Positions 48,507 to 57,361 of a stretch of DNA of 64,000 nucleotides are shown one piece after another; positions within the stretch are counted from its first letter, which is position 1; the number at the start of each line of letters is the position of its first letter. The position numbers and the translations under genes are program-made. Below the pieces are notes generated by a model. It searched no databases and was not told where the DNA came from. It worked only from the letters and a program-made list of their open reading frames with translations. The stretch is from contig DATMGU010000044.1 in assembly GCA_035555315.1 (NCBI GenBank), positions 89,454 to 153,453 of the forward strand, read 5' to 3'. The DNA comes from DATMGU01 sp035555315 (GTDB lineage Bacteria > Pseudomonadota > Alphaproteobacteria > ATCC43930 > CGMCC-115725).

Positions 48507-49328
48507 CAATCGGCGGAGTTGAAACCTGGTGGGCTGAAACCTGGTGGGCTGAATCGGGCGCGGGGTATCGATCGGGCGATCGACCTGCTTGATTGTCTCA
48601 ACGCCGCGCGGGAACCGTTGCGGATCGGGGAGCTGGCCAAACGGCTCGGCGCACCACGCTCGACCGTCTATGAACTCGTCAACCGCTTCCTGGAGGCGGG
48701 GATCCTGGAGACCTATGACGGCGAGGGCCGGGTGTTCTTCGGCAAGACGGTGCATTTCTACGCGACGCATTATCTCGGCATGAACGCGCAGAGCCGGCGC
48801 GGCGGGGAAGAGGTCGTCCGGCTCGCCGAACTCGCCAACGAGACCGCTCAATATTGCGCGCTGCACGGCGACAAATACACGGTCGTGCACATGCATAGCG
48901 GCGCCAAGATGTTCCGTATCAGCACCGATATCGGCGTGCGGGTGCCGATCCCGTGGACCGCGTCGGGCCGTCTGCTGCTCAGCCATTTGAGCTTCGAGGA
49001 GGTCTGCCGGTTCATCCCCGCCGCCGATTTCGATTTGCCGGATGGCCGCCGGATCGATCCCATAGGGTTCTACGACGAGATCGTGCGGGCGCGCCGGGAA
49101 GGCTATTGCCTGACCTCCGGACTGGTCGACGGCTTCACCCGCTGCATGGCGGTGCCGGTGACCGACCCATCGGGGGGCGTCGTGGCGACCCTCTGCTTCG
49201 TGGTCACCGCCGATATCGCGCAGGCCGACCAGACGCGTCTGCTGGACATGCTGCTGGACAGCGGCCGCCGGCTCTCCAGCTATCAGATGGCCGGCTTGAC
49301 GGCTGGACTGCGCCTCGCCGGGGAATGA
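48495..49328 (+). CDS. IclR-family transcriptional regulator
   Basis: A 277-residue regulator. After a duplicated LKPGG-LKPGG N-terminal tail, the winged helix (RIGELAKRLGAPRSTVYELV) at about 38-80 precedes the IclR ligand domain (NETAQYCALHGDKYTVVHMH; GYCLTSGLVDGFTRCMAVPV). IclR proteins sense small acids or aromatics as repressors or activators. Divergent from the dpp/RidA/aldolase operon, which it probably controls. The start codon is the last of three tandem copies. Confidence 0.9.
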   Translation: MSNGQSAELKPGGLKPGGLNRARGIDRAIDLLDCLNAAREPLRIGELAKRLGAPRSTVYELVNRFLEAGILETYDGEGRVFFGKTVHFYATHYLGMNAQSRRGGEEVVRLAELANETAQYCALHGDKYTVVHMHSGAKMFRISTDIGVRVPIPWTASGRLLLSHLSFEEVCRFIPAADFDLPDGRRIDPIGFYDEIVRARREGYCLTSGLVDGFTRCMAVPVTDPSGGVVATLCFVVTADIAQADQTRLLDMLLDSGRRLSSYQMAGLTAGLRLAGE

Positions 49329-49453
49329 CGATGCTGGAATTGATGCGCTTATTACTCAACAGATCCTAACCGGCGCGGATTTCCGACACGAAGCCGTCGA
49401 TCTGCCGGGGTGTGCCGGTCATCTGGATTAAATAATCATTATAAATTGGCTAT

Positions 49454-49606
49454 TTAATCGGATCCTATTGTGGCGAAGTGGCGCGGCATTCGCTCCGGAT
49501 CCGGTACGGTACCGGTGAACAAGTGAAACGCCTCCGCCGCCTGGAACACCACCATCCCACCGCCATCCAGGGTGCGGCAGCCGGGCTTGTCCGCCCGCGT
49601 CGTCAC
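49454..49606 (-). pseudogene. aroE: Shikimate dehydrogenase 3' fragment
   Basis: A 50-codon minus-strand frame. Its sequence (KPGCRTLDGGGMVVFQAAEAF, then HLFTGTVPD) matches the conserved end of AroE/quinate-shikimate dehydrogenases (GC.T.DG.GM...QA...F..FTG..PD). The rest of the enzyme, more than 200 residues with the catalytic Lys and Asp and the nucleotide loop, is missing. It begins with GTG overlapping the livF stop, so it may still be translated as a short peptide. I read it as the remains of a dehydrogenase gene once located in this transport operon. Confidence 0.65.
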
Positions 49607-50361
49607 CCCGCCGCCTCCACCAACCCGCCACCCAGGAACAGCTGGCCGACGCGCGGATCCTCCAAAATGGTGCGGGCCTTGTCCTGCATGCGCATGCGGC
49701 CGAGCTCCAGCACCAGACCGTAATCCGATATCTCCAGGGCGCTTTTGGCATTCTGTTCGACCATCAGGATGGTGACGCCACGGTCGCGCAGTTCCAGCAG
49801 GACGGCGAACATCTCCTTGACCATCAGCGGCGACAGGCCGATCGACGGCTCGTCGATCAGCAGCAGCTTCGGTTCCAGCAGCAGCGCGCGGCCGATTTCC
49901 AGCAGCTTTTGCTCGCCGCCGCTCAAGGTCGAGGCCTGTACATCCGCCTTGCGGCGCAGTACCGGAAACCGTTCCATGACCGCCGCCAGGCGGGCGGCCA
50001 TGTCGACGCCGCGCGGGGCGGTGACGCCGCCCAGCTCCAGATTGTGCCGGACGGTGAGTTCCGGGAAGATATTGCGGCCCTGCGGCACGAAGCAGATCCC
50101 CGCCGCCAGCAGGTCGCGCGGCTGCCAATTCGTGATGTCCCGCCCAGCAAAGCGGATCGTGCCGCCGCGCACCGGCAAGACGCCGAAGATCGCCTTGAAC
50201 ACCGTCGATTTGCCGGCGCCGTTTGGGCCGATGACCGTGGTGATCGCCCCCTTGGCGACCCGAAAACTGGTTTCGTTCAGGATCGTCATCTTGCCATAGC
50301 CGGCGACGACCCGGTCGAGCTCCAGATCCGTCTCAAGGGTCACGCCGGGGTCAATGGCCAA
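49603..50361 (-). CDS. livF: Branched-chain-type ABC transporter ATPase, LivF
   Basis: A 252-residue ATPase with Walker A GPNGAGKST and signature LSGGEQKLLEIGRAL. Walker B is LLLIDEPSIGLSPLMV, and the LivF-specific DRGVTILMVEQNAKSALEIS is present. It overlaps livG by 11 bp. The substrate is not shown by sequence; HAAT-type systems carry amino acids, amides and also aromatic or alicyclic acids. Confidence 0.9.
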   Translation of the reverse strand: MAIDPGVTLETDLELDRVVAGYGKMTILNETSFRVAKGAITTVIGPNGAGKSTVFKAIFGVLPVRGGTIRFAGRDITNWQPRDLLAAGICFVPQGRNIFPELTVRHNLELGGVTAPRGVDMAARLAAVMERFPVLRRKADVQASTLSGGEQKLLEIGRALLLEPKLLLIDEPSIGLSPLMVKEMFAVLLELRDRGVTILMVEQNAKSALEISDYGLVLELGRMRMQDKARTILEDPRVGQLFLGGGLVEAAG

Positions 50362-51109
50362 GATAGGCCTCGATGACGTCGGGGTCGCGGCGCACGGTTT
50401 CGGGATCGCCCATCGCGATGACCCGCCCCTCGGCCAGGACCAGGATGCGGGTGCACAGCGCCATGACGAATTCCATGTTGTGCTCGATCACGACGAAGGT
50501 CGATTTCCGCTCCCGATTGATGGCCTTGAGCCGGTCGCGCAGATTGGCCAGCATGGTGAGATTGACGCCGCCCGCCGGCTCGTCCAGCAGCACCAGCCGT
50601 GGCCCGCCCATGAACGCCATCGCGGCGTCGAGCAGCTTTTGCTGCCCATAGCTGAGGCCGCCGGCCTTTTGGTCGGCGACAGGACCAAGGCGGAAGAACT
50701 CGATCATCCGATCGGACGCGCCGCCCAATCCCGCGTCGCGCGGGCCGAACAGCCGCGACAGCATCGTCCCCTTATGCTCCTGGCCCGCCAGCAGCAGGTT
50801 TTCGCGCACCGATAATTGGGGGAATACCTGCAGCAGTTGGAAGGTACGGCTGACGCCCAGGCGGTTGAGATCGCAGGGGCGCATGCCGGTGACGCTTTGG
50901 CCGTCGACCGTCACCTGACCGGCGGTCGGCCTCAATTGTCCCAGGATGCAGTTGAACAGGGTGGATTTGCCGCTGCCGTTCGGGCCGATGATGCCGAGGA
51001 TCTCGCCCTCATGAACCTCGAACGACACGCCGTTGACGGCGCCGATGCCGCCAAAGCTTTTGTGCAGGTCGCGGACTTCCAGAACCGGTTTGGGGACCCC
51101 CGGCGTCAT
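50351..51109 (-). CDS. livG: Branched-chain-type ABC transporter ATPase, LivG
   Basis: A 252-residue ATPase with Walker A GPNGSGKST and signature LSYGQQKLLDAAMAF. Walker B is LVLLDEPAGGVN, and the LivG-type VVIEHNMEFVMALCTRILVL is present. ATG 51109 overlaps the livM stop by four bases. Confidence 0.9.
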   Translation of the reverse strand: MTPGVPKPVLEVRDLHKSFGGIGAVNGVSFEVHEGEILGIIGPNGSGKSTLFNCILGQLRPTAGQVTVDGQSVTGMRPCDLNRLGVSRTFQLLQVFPQLSVRENLLLAGQEHKGTMLSRLFGPRDAGLGGASDRMIEFFRLGPVADQKAGGLSYGQQKLLDAAMAFMGGPRLVLLDEPAGGVNLTMLANLRDRLKAINRERKSTFVVIEHNMEFVMALCTRILVLAEGRVIAMGDPETVRRDPDVIEAYLGH

Positions 51110-52095
51110 GGCACGGTCTCCGTCAGGGTGGCGGCGGCGGGTCGCGCCGGGACCGGCCGGAGCGCGGTCGTCAACCGGCCGAACAGCCCCATGAGGCCGG
51201 TCGGGCAGAACGCCAGCAGGATGATCACCAAGGCGGCGTAGATGATGAGGTAATAGCCCTGCGCGAAGCGCAGCCATTCGGGCAGCAGCACCGCGACCAG
51301 CGTCCCGACGAACGGCCCCAGGAAAAAGCCGGAGCCGCCGACGATGACCATCAGCAGCAGGTTCAGCGAGAAACCCAAGCCGAACGGTGTCGGGTCGATG
51401 AATTGCACCAGCGGCGCGTAGAGCGCCCCCGCGACGCCGCCGAGGCCGGAACCCAGGGCGAAGGCCAGCAGCGTGTAGCGCCGGGTGTCGACGCCGAGCG
51501 AGAGGGCGCGAACCGGGTTTTCGCGCAGCGCCACGAAGGCGCGGCCCCAGGGCGACCGGATCAGCCACCAGGTCGCCAGCGCCACCAGCAGCAACACGGC
51601 GAAGCAGAACAGATAGAAGCTGCGCGGCGGATTGGTCGACCAGCCCAGCAGGCTTGGCCGGGGAATGCCGCTGATGCCGCCGATGCCGCCGGTCAGCCAA
51701 TCCTCGTTGCGAAAGATCAGCCCGACCAGCGTGTTGAAGGCCAGGGTGACGAAGGCAAGGTAATGGTGCTGGACGCGCAGCGCCGGATAGCCCAGCAGCC
51801 AGCCGATGGCGAAGCTGAGCCCGCCCGACGCGACCAAGGCGCCGATCCAGGGCACCCCATGGGTGGTCAGCAGCGCCGTCGTATAGGCGCCGATGCCGAC
51901 GAAGGCACCTTGGGCGAGCGACACCTGGCCGGCATAGCCGATCATCAGATTGAGCCCGATCACCGCGATCGCGGTCACCGCCCAGAGGCTGAGGATATAG
52001 ACCCCATAGGGCTTCAGGTCGAAGGGCGCCGCGATCAGCACGGCCACCGCGCCGAGCGACAGGACGATCGCGAGCAACCGCCGCAGGCCGGTCAT
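51106..52095 (-). CDS. livM: Branched-chain-type ABC transporter permease, LivM
   Basis: A 329-residue permease with about nine helices. The family stretch GLNLMIGYAGQVSLAQGAFV and the EAA-like loop SPWGRAFVALRENPVRALSL are clear. ATG 52095 overlaps the livH stop by four bases. Confidence 0.9.
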   Translation of the reverse strand: MTGLRRLLAIVLSLGAVAVLIAAPFDLKPYGVYILSLWAVTAIAVIGLNLMIGYAGQVSLAQGAFVGIGAYTTALLTTHGVPWIGALVASGGLSFAIGWLLGYPALRVQHHYLAFVTLAFNTLVGLIFRNEDWLTGGIGGISGIPRPSLLGWSTNPPRSFYLFCFAVLLLVALATWWLIRSPWGRAFVALRENPVRALSLGVDTRRYTLLAFALGSGLGGVAGALYAPLVQFIDPTPFGLGFSLNLLLMVIVGGSGFFLGPFVGTLVAVLLPEWLRFAQGYYLIIYAALVIILLAFCPTGLMGLFGRLTTALRPVPARPAAATLTETVP

Positions 52096-52970
52096 ACGGT
52101 GCGCTCCTCGGCACGCCCGGCCAGACCCCGCGGCCGGAACAGGATGACCAGGATCAGCAGGATCAGCGGGATCGCATCGCGGTATTGCGCCGAGATGTAG
52201 GCCGCCGCGAGGTTGGACACCACGCCGAGCAGCAGCCCGCCGACGATGGCGCCCCGGATCTGGTTGAAGCCGCCGACGATGGCGGCGACGAAGGCGGCGA
52301 CACCCAGCGCGCCGCCATTGGAGAATTTCGCCAGATAGATCGGGCTGATCAGGACCGAGGCGATCGCCACCAGGGTCGCGTTGATGACGAAGGTCAGCAG
52401 GATCATGCGCTCGACCGGTATCCCCAGGATACGCGCCACCTCGGGGTTCTGCGCCGCCGCCTGCATGCAACGACCCGTCGTGGTGCGGGTCAGGAACAGT
52501 TGCAGGGCCACCACGGCGACGATGGCAAAGCCGATGATCGACAGGTCCTGCAGGGAAACCGGCGCACCCAGCACGTTGAAGGTCGTCGAAGGCACCAAGG
52601 CGGGGAAGGCCTCCGCCTGGGCGCTGAACAGCGTCTTGGTGGATTCCTCCAGCAGCAGGCCCAAGGCCACTGTGGCGATGACCAGCGGCAGGACGCCGTG
52701 CCGCCGCATCGGATCGACGATCAGCTTTTTAAAGCCGACGCCGAGCAGCAGCACCGACGCGGCGATGCCCACCAAAACCGCCGCCCAGAGCGGCAAGCCG
52801 CCCTGCTTCATCGCCGCCAGCACGAAGAACGCGGGCAGCATGACGAACTGGCCTTGCGCGAAATTGATGGTCTGGGACGTCTGCCACAGCAGCACGAAGC
52901 CGATCGCCACCAGGGCATATATCGCCCCGGTCGCCAGGCCCGCGGTGATCAGGTGGATGAGGTCGCCCAA
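52092..52970 (-). CDS. livH: Branched-chain-type ABC transporter permease, LivH
   Basis: A 292-residue permease. The start is TTG 52970, eight bases after GGGAG, giving LGDLIHLITAGLATGAIYAL, the typical LivH beginning; longer readings run into the livK gene. QTINFAQGQFVMLPAFFVLA and the loop TGRCMQAAAQNPEVARILGI are signatures. Confidence 0.88.
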   Translation of the reverse strand: MGDLIHLITAGLATGAIYALVAIGFVLLWQTSQTINFAQGQFVMLPAFFVLAAMKQGGLPLWAAVLVGIAASVLLLGVGFKKLIVDPMRRHGVLPLVIATVALGLLLEESTKTLFSAQAEAFPALVPSTTFNVLGAPVSLQDLSIIGFAIVAVVALQLFLTRTTTGRCMQAAAQNPEVARILGIPVERMILLTFVINATLVAIASVLISPIYLAKFSNGGALGVAAFVAAIVGGFNQIRGAIVGGLLLGVVSNLAAAYISAQYRDAIPLILLILVILFRPRGLAGRAEERTV

Positions 52971-52992
52971 CGGGCTTCTCCCTTTGGGGTGA

Positions 52993-54156
52993 CTACTTCG
53001 CCAGCCGGGGCAGCACGGCGACGATCTTCTGCTTGCCGTCGACCACTTCGGCCAGAAAACTGTCGCGATCGACATCGCCGTTCTTGTCCCAGCTGGCATC
53101 CATCAACACGTTCGGCTCCATGGCCGGCGTCACGGTGCCGCCATGGAAGGCGGCGGCCAGGGCTTTGGAGTCCACCTTGCCCAGCTTTTCGGTCATCGCC
53201 TTGATCGCGTAGACGGCCATGTAGGCTTGCATCGCCGCGTGATCTGGCAGGTTGTCGTAGCGCTTCTTGAAATTGTCCCGGAACGCCTGCACAGCCGGGA
53301 TCGGCGCATCCGGGCTTAGGCTGACATGACCGCGCGCGCCGTTGGCGGCATCGCCGGCGAGGTCGATCACCTTCTGGCCGAGCAGCGTGGTCTCGCCGAC
53401 CAGCGGGACCGCGACCCCCTGCTTCTTCGCCTCGCGCAGGAACCGAGCGCTTTCCTCCTCATTGGAATAGACGAAGATCGCATCGGGATTGGCGCTCTTG
53501 GCCTTGACCACGTCGGCGGCGAAATCCGCCTGACCCGACTCGGTCGAGATATCCGCCGCGATCTTGATGCCCGCCGAAGCCATCTGCTTCAGGATCGCAT
53601 CGTGGCCGCCCTTGCCGAAGTCGTTGTTCACCCAGACCACGGCGATGCTCTTCGCCTTGATGTCGTCATGGATGTAATTGGCGATCTTGGCCATGCCGGC
53701 GCCCTGGCTGAGATTGGCGCGAAACAGGTAGTCATCGCCGAGATGGGTCAGCTCCTCGGCCTGGGCGCCGACGAATTGCGGGATCTCGGCCTGCTGGGCC
53801 AGGTTCATATTGGCCTTCACGGAACCGGAAAAGATCGGACCCAGGATGACATAGGGTTCGCCGTCCAGCGCCTTTTGGATCTGCGCGCGCGACACGCCCG
53901 GATTGGTCTGGGTGTCGTAGTCGGTCATCTGGACCTGGCGGCCGAGGATGCCGCCCTTGGCGTTGATCTCGTCGATCGCCATCGCCGCGGCGTTGCGCCA
54001 ATTCGTCCCCGTCGTGGCACCGGTACCGGACAGCTCGATCACGTCGGCGATCTTGATGGGCTCCGCGGCCGAGCCAGCGGTGGCGGTCAGCGTCAGGGGC
54101 AATGTCAGGGCTAACAGGGCAACCGCGCTGGCGGCGGTGCGTGTGAATATCGTCAT
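52993..54156 (-). CDS. livK: Branched-chain-type periplasmic binding protein, LivK-like
   Basis: A 387-residue receptor. The signal peptide (TAASAVALLALTLPLTLTAT) cleaves after GSA. The Peripla_BP_6 fold is shown by ADVIELSGTGATTGTNWRNA, IDEINAKGGILGRQVQMTDY and YVILGPIFSGSVKANMNLAQ. ATG 54156 has GGAGAG nine bases upstream. The context (LysR, dehydroshikimate dehydratase, aroE fragment) suggests an alicyclic or aromatic acid such as quinate or shikimate rather than leucine, which is inference. Confidence 0.87.
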   Translation of the reverse strand: MTIFTRTAASAVALLALTLPLTLTATAGSAAEPIKIADVIELSGTGATTGTNWRNAAAMAIDEINAKGGILGRQVQMTDYDTQTNPGVSRAQIQKALDGEPYVILGPIFSGSVKANMNLAQQAEIPQFVGAQAEELTHLGDDYLFRANLSQGAGMAKIANYIHDDIKAKSIAVVWVNNDFGKGGHDAILKQMASAGIKIAADISTESGQADFAADVVKAKSANPDAIFVYSNEEESARFLREAKKQGVAVPLVGETTLLGQKVIDLAGDAANGARGHVSLSPDAPIPAVQAFRDNFKKRYDNLPDHAAMQAYMAVYAIKAMTEKLGKVDSKALAAAFHGGTVTPAMEPNVLMDASWDKNGDVDRDSFLAEVVDGKQKIVAVLPRLAK

Positions 54157-54282
54157 CTTTCGATCTCTCCCCGGGCTGTTGTTGTTTTTCCCACCCGCTC
54201 GGGTGGTGATGCTTCGATGACCGACGACGGCGACCATGCCGGGGCCTGATTCGCAAATCGAATGCTGTTTTAAGCCAATACC

Positions 54283-54297
54283 ATAACGCCGCATTAT
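54283..54297. promoter_or_regulatory. LysR-type dyad upstream of livK
   Basis: ATAAC-GCCGC-ATTAT: same spacing as the dyads at 55227 and 58804, with one base different in the right arm. It overlaps the stop of the LysR gene and lies about 130 bp before the livK start. Probably a binding site of the adjacent LysR protein. Confidence 0.6.
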
Positions 54298-55199
54298 GTG
54301 TCGGTGGGCTCGGTGCTGAACGCTTTGGCCAGGTCGCCGAGAATGCCGTGGAACACGCCGCCGACGACCGAGAGCGGTCGAAACCGGTCGTGGATCATGG
54401 TGATGGTGAACTTCGCATCGGCCTCGAACGGCCGCGCCACGATGCCGGGAAAGGCGTCATGCATGACCGAAAACTCGTCGACCAGGGCCACGCCGGCGCC
54501 CTGCTGCACCAGCGCGCAGGCGGTTTGGCCGAACCGGACCTCGATCGCGATCTGGCGTGCGACACCGGCGGCGATGAACGCGTCGTCGACCATCAGCCCC
54601 TGCGGTGTCGACCGATCGAACGAGATCAGCGGATACCCCGTGAGATCGCCCGGCCGGACGATGTCGAGCTCGCCGACGGGGTGGCCGATCGGCGCGATGC
54701 AGACCAGCCGTCCGGTGCCCAGCGGATAGGTCTCGATGGTCGGATGGTCGACCGGGAACATGGAGATGCCCAGATCGGCCTGATGCGTCGCGATCTGATC
54801 GACCAGCAACGCCTGCGGCAGGATCTCCAGACTGATCTTGACCCGCTCGCGCTGCCGCCGGAACAACGCGATGGCCTTGGGGACGAAGGTCAAGCCAAGG
54901 CTGGGGCTGGCGACGATCCGCAGCCTTCCGGTACGGCTCTCCGCCAGCTCATGCGCCACATCCTGCACCAGCCGGACGCCGTTATAGACCTTCTCGACCT
55001 CCTGATAGAGCATATGCGCCTGCTCCGTCGGGTAGAGTCGGCCCTTGGTCCGCTTGAACAGCGGCATGCCCAGCTTGTCCTCGGTGTAGCGCAGCAGGCG
55101 GCTGACCGCCGGTTGCGAGACGCGCAGCACCCGGGCGGCCTCGGTCACCGTGCCCGCGAGCATGACCGCGCGAAACACCTCGATCTGACGCAGGTTCAA
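54294..55199 (-). CDS. LysR-family transcriptional regulator
   Basis: A 301-residue regulator. The winged helix LRQIEVFRAVMLAGTVTEAA, then RVSQPAVSRLLRYTEDKLGM, is followed by a substrate-binding-like effector domain (LRIVASPSLGLTFVPKAIAL; DLGISMFPVDHP). TTG 55199 is the apparent start. It lies directly upstream of the liv operon on the same strand, and dyads of identical spacing precede itself, livK and the dehydratase gene, so it probably controls all three. Confidence 0.88.
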   Translation of the reverse strand: MNLRQIEVFRAVMLAGTVTEAARVLRVSQPAVSRLLRYTEDKLGMPLFKRTKGRLYPTEQAHMLYQEVEKVYNGVRLVQDVAHELAESRTGRLRIVASPSLGLTFVPKAIALFRRQRERVKISLEILPQALLVDQIATHQADLGISMFPVDHPTIETYPLGTGRLVCIAPIGHPVGELDIVRPGDLTGYPLISFDRSTPQGLMVDDAFIAAGVARQIAIEVRFGQTACALVQQGAGVALVDEFSVMHDAFPGIVARPFEADAKFTITMIHDRFRPLSVVGGVFHGILGDLAKAFSTEPTDT

Positions 55200-55221
55200 C
55201 TCGGCGGCTTTCCATGACGAC

Positions 55222-55285
55222 GAGGCATAACGACGGGTTATCGCCTCTTGTCATCTTGGCATTCGAGGACATGCCCGGGCAAGGC
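55222..55285. repeat. Diverged direct repeat, left copy, of a promoter region
   Basis: A 55-65-bp stretch resembling 58799-58862. Both have ATAACG-N-CG-N-GTTATCGC, then GTCATCTTGGCATTCGA and CATGCC at the same spacing; identity is roughly 75 percent by eye. The right copy lies before the dehydratase gene; the left one faces the end of the anti-sigma gene and no plus-strand gene follows. Confidence 0.7.
55227..55241. promoter_or_regulatory. LysR-type dyad upstream of the LysR gene
   Basis: ATAAC-GACGG-GTTAT, perfect 5-bp arms, 28 bp before the LysR start. Position fits autoregulation and control of a divergent gene. Confidence 0.62.
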
Positions 55286-55312
55286 TGCCTGGACGCGGCC
55301 CCGAGGTCCCCG

Positions 55313-56101
55313 TCAGTTCGCCTGCCAGAGCCGGACGAAATCGGCGAGTTCCGGGGCGTTGAGGTCGGAGACGGCCCAGAAGGCCATCCCGTCCCGGCTC
55401 CAGCGCAGGAAGTTGTAGCCGCTGCGGCTGCCCTCGGCGGGGCCGTGGTCGAAATGGCCGTCATCCGGCCACACGAACAGGTCGATGAGGTGCTGCTGGC
55501 GCTGATAGACCAGGGCCGCGACCTGCCGGTCGGCGAGATAGTCGAGCCGCGCGCCTTCAAGCGGGAAGCCCACGGCTTTGAAGTCCTTCACCGGTGGTGC
55601 GAAGGTGAGGCGCCCGTCGAACCACGGCTTGACCGTATGTTGGTCGGTGGACACCACATCCATCAGGTGGCCCGGCTGCAGCGCACGGATATGGCCCGCG
55701 ACCACCGTATCCGTCAGTCCGTCGCCGCGCGGCAGCACGAGTACCAGTGCCAGGCAGGCGGCGATCGCGAAGCCGGCGCCGAAGGGTGCCAGCGGCCCGA
55801 GCCGCGGGCGGGACAGCCGCTGCCACCAGGATGCGCGGGGGACGGTGACCGCGCGCGCCACCGTCGGCGCTTCCGACATCGCGAGGGCGGCGACACGGGC
55901 GCGCAGCGCCGCCGATGCCGTGTGATAGGGCACCTCGCGGCGCAGCTGCTCGGACAGCGCGGTGAGCCGCGCCTGCGTCTCGGTGCAATCGGCGCATGTT
56001 TCCAGATGGGCGCCGACCCGGGCGGCCTCCGCCGGCCTCAGCTCGCCGTCCATGTCGGCCTGGATCAGCAGCCGCATCTCGGCACATCCGTCGCCCTTCA
56101 T
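55313..56101 (-). CDS. Anti-sigma factor, membrane-anchored
   Basis: A 262-residue protein. A zinc-finger-like anti-sigma start (AEMRLLIQADMDGELRPAEA with H-x3-C-x2-C: HLETCADC) is followed by one transmembrane helix (FAIAACLALVLVLP, about 108-122) and a periplasmic domain rich in His and Trp (VVAGHIRALQPGHLMDVVST; DLFVWPDDGHFDHG). The HxxxCxxC core can bind zinc and be redox-sensitive. The start overlaps the sigma stop by four bases. It should hold the sigma factor at the membrane until a periplasmic signal arrives. Confidence 0.85.
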   Translation of the reverse strand: MKGDGCAEMRLLIQADMDGELRPAEAARVGAHLETCADCTETQARLTALSEQLRREVPYHTASAALRARVAALAMSEAPTVARAVTVPRASWWQRLSRPRLGPLAPFGAGFAIAACLALVLVLPRGDGLTDTVVAGHIRALQPGHLMDVVSTDQHTVKPWFDGRLTFAPPVKDFKAVGFPLEGARLDYLADRQVAALVYQRQQHLIDLFVWPDDGHFDHGPAEGSRSGYNFLRWSRDGMAFWAVSDLNAPELADFVRLWQAN

Positions 56102-56697
56102 GGCGTTCCTCCTTCGGCCCGGCCCTCTTTAGCCTGGTCCTCTTTAGTCTGTTGGGGCATCAAGGCCCGGCGTGCCCGCCAGAGCCGCGACATCACCGTG
56201 CCGATCGGCACGCCGGTGATGTGGCCGATCTCCTTGTAGGACAGCTCCTCCAACTCGCGCAGCACGAGACACTCCCGCAGCTCCAAAGGTAAGGCCGCCA
56301 AGGCCTGGTCCAGCAGCACCAGGCCTTGGCGCCGGGCCAGCGTCGCTTCCGGATCGTCCGCCGGGTCGGGCACTCGCAGCGCCAGGGGCTCGTCATCCGT
56401 CTCCGGCCCCGCGCCGTCGAGGCTTGCCGCCCCATTTCGCTTTCGGACGGCGAGCGCGTCATAGGCGGCATTGCGGACGATCCGCAGCAGCCAGGCACGC
56501 GCGTCGCCGCCCCGGTAGGAGCGGAAATAGCCGAGCGCCCGCAGCGCCGCGTCCTGCACGACGTCATCGGCAAGCGTGGCGTCGCCGACCAGCCAGCGCG
56601 CCAAATTATAGGCCGCGTCGAGATACGGCAGCACGACCTGCTCGAATTCGGTCGCTCCTGGCCCCGTCGCCCCCGGCCCTATTTCCGGCAAGGTCAT
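56098..56697 (-). CDS. ECF-type RNA polymerase sigma factor
   Basis: A 199-residue sigma factor with region 2 (YNLARWLVGDATLADDVVQD, then RSYRGGDARAWLLRIVRN) and region 4 (LPLELRECLVLRELEELSYK, then EIGHITGVPIGTVMSRLWRA). The start was taken at 56697, seven bases after GGGAG; ATG 56733 is an alternative. The beginning carries GPGAT-GPGAT and the end TKEDQ-AKEGR, both 15-bp duplications. Cotranscribed with its anti-sigma partner and with cytochrome b561, cupredoxin and phosphoesterase genes. Confidence 0.9.
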   Translation of the reverse strand: MTLPEIGPGATGPGATEFEQVVLPYLDAAYNLARWLVGDATLADDVVQDAALRALGYFRSYRGGDARAWLLRIVRNAAYDALAVRKRNGAASLDGAGPETDDEPLALRVPDPADDPEATLARRQGLVLLDQALAALPLELRECLVLRELEELSYKEIGHITGVPIGTVMSRLWRARRALMPQQTKEDQAKEGRAEGGTP

Positions 56698-56746
56698 TAC
56701 GCGCTCCCGCCCGGTCAGGGGACGCCAATTCATGGCAGGTCACCGA

Positions 56747-57361
56747 CTATCGTGGCACCTCGGTCAAACCCGGCTTGTCAGGCGAGGACAAGCGCCGCAC
56801 CGCTGGTAGCATAGTGGACAGCACCTCGTCGCGGCGGACGAAGTGATGGTACAGCGCCGCGGCCACATGCAGGCCGATCAGCGCCAACAGCAGCAGGGCG
56901 ACACCGCCATGCACTTGGAAGACCAGCCGGGCGTATGGCCGGTCCACGGGCAGCACGAGCGGGATCACGACACCGCCGAACACGGTAATACGGTCGCCGT
57001 GCAGCAGGCTCGCGGTGAGGCCGAGGAGGGGTTGCAGCATCAGCAGCGCGTAGAACGCCACAACACTCCCCCGCGCGGCGAGCCGCTGGACGGCAGGTAG
57101 ATCGGCGGGCAGCGGCGGGACGGAACTGCGTCGGCGCCAGGTCAAACGCACCATCGTCAACGCCAGGATCGCGAGGCCGAGGGAGCGGTGCAGCATGGTC
57201 AGCCACGCCGCCTCGGCACTGGTCGTGGCGTTCGCGATCGCCCAGGCGGCCGGGTAGGTAGCGAGGAGCAACGCGACGGTGGCCCAATGCATCGCCCGCA
57301 GGGGCCCCGTATGCCCCGTTGCCTGCCCGACCGATGGCGTCTCGGCTCCGGGCGGGTTCAT
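56747..57361 (-). CDS. Cytochrome b561
   Basis: A 204-residue membrane haem protein with four helices. Haem-ligand His candidates are in LRAMHWATVA, TMLHRSLGLA, QVHGGVALLL and GLHVAAALYHH. Bacterial b561 proteins move electrons from the quinol pool or from superoxide to periplasmic carriers; the adjacent cupredoxin is the likely partner. The start overlaps the cupredoxin stop by four bases. Confidence 0.87.
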   Translation of the reverse strand: MNPPGAETPSVGQATGHTGPLRAMHWATVALLLATYPAAWAIANATTSAEAAWLTMLHRSLGLAILALTMVRLTWRRRSSVPPLPADLPAVQRLAARGSVVAFYALLMLQPLLGLTASLLHGDRITVFGGVVIPLVLPVDRPYARLVFQVHGGVALLLLALIGLHVAAALYHHFVRRDEVLSTMLPAVRRLSSPDKPGLTEVPR

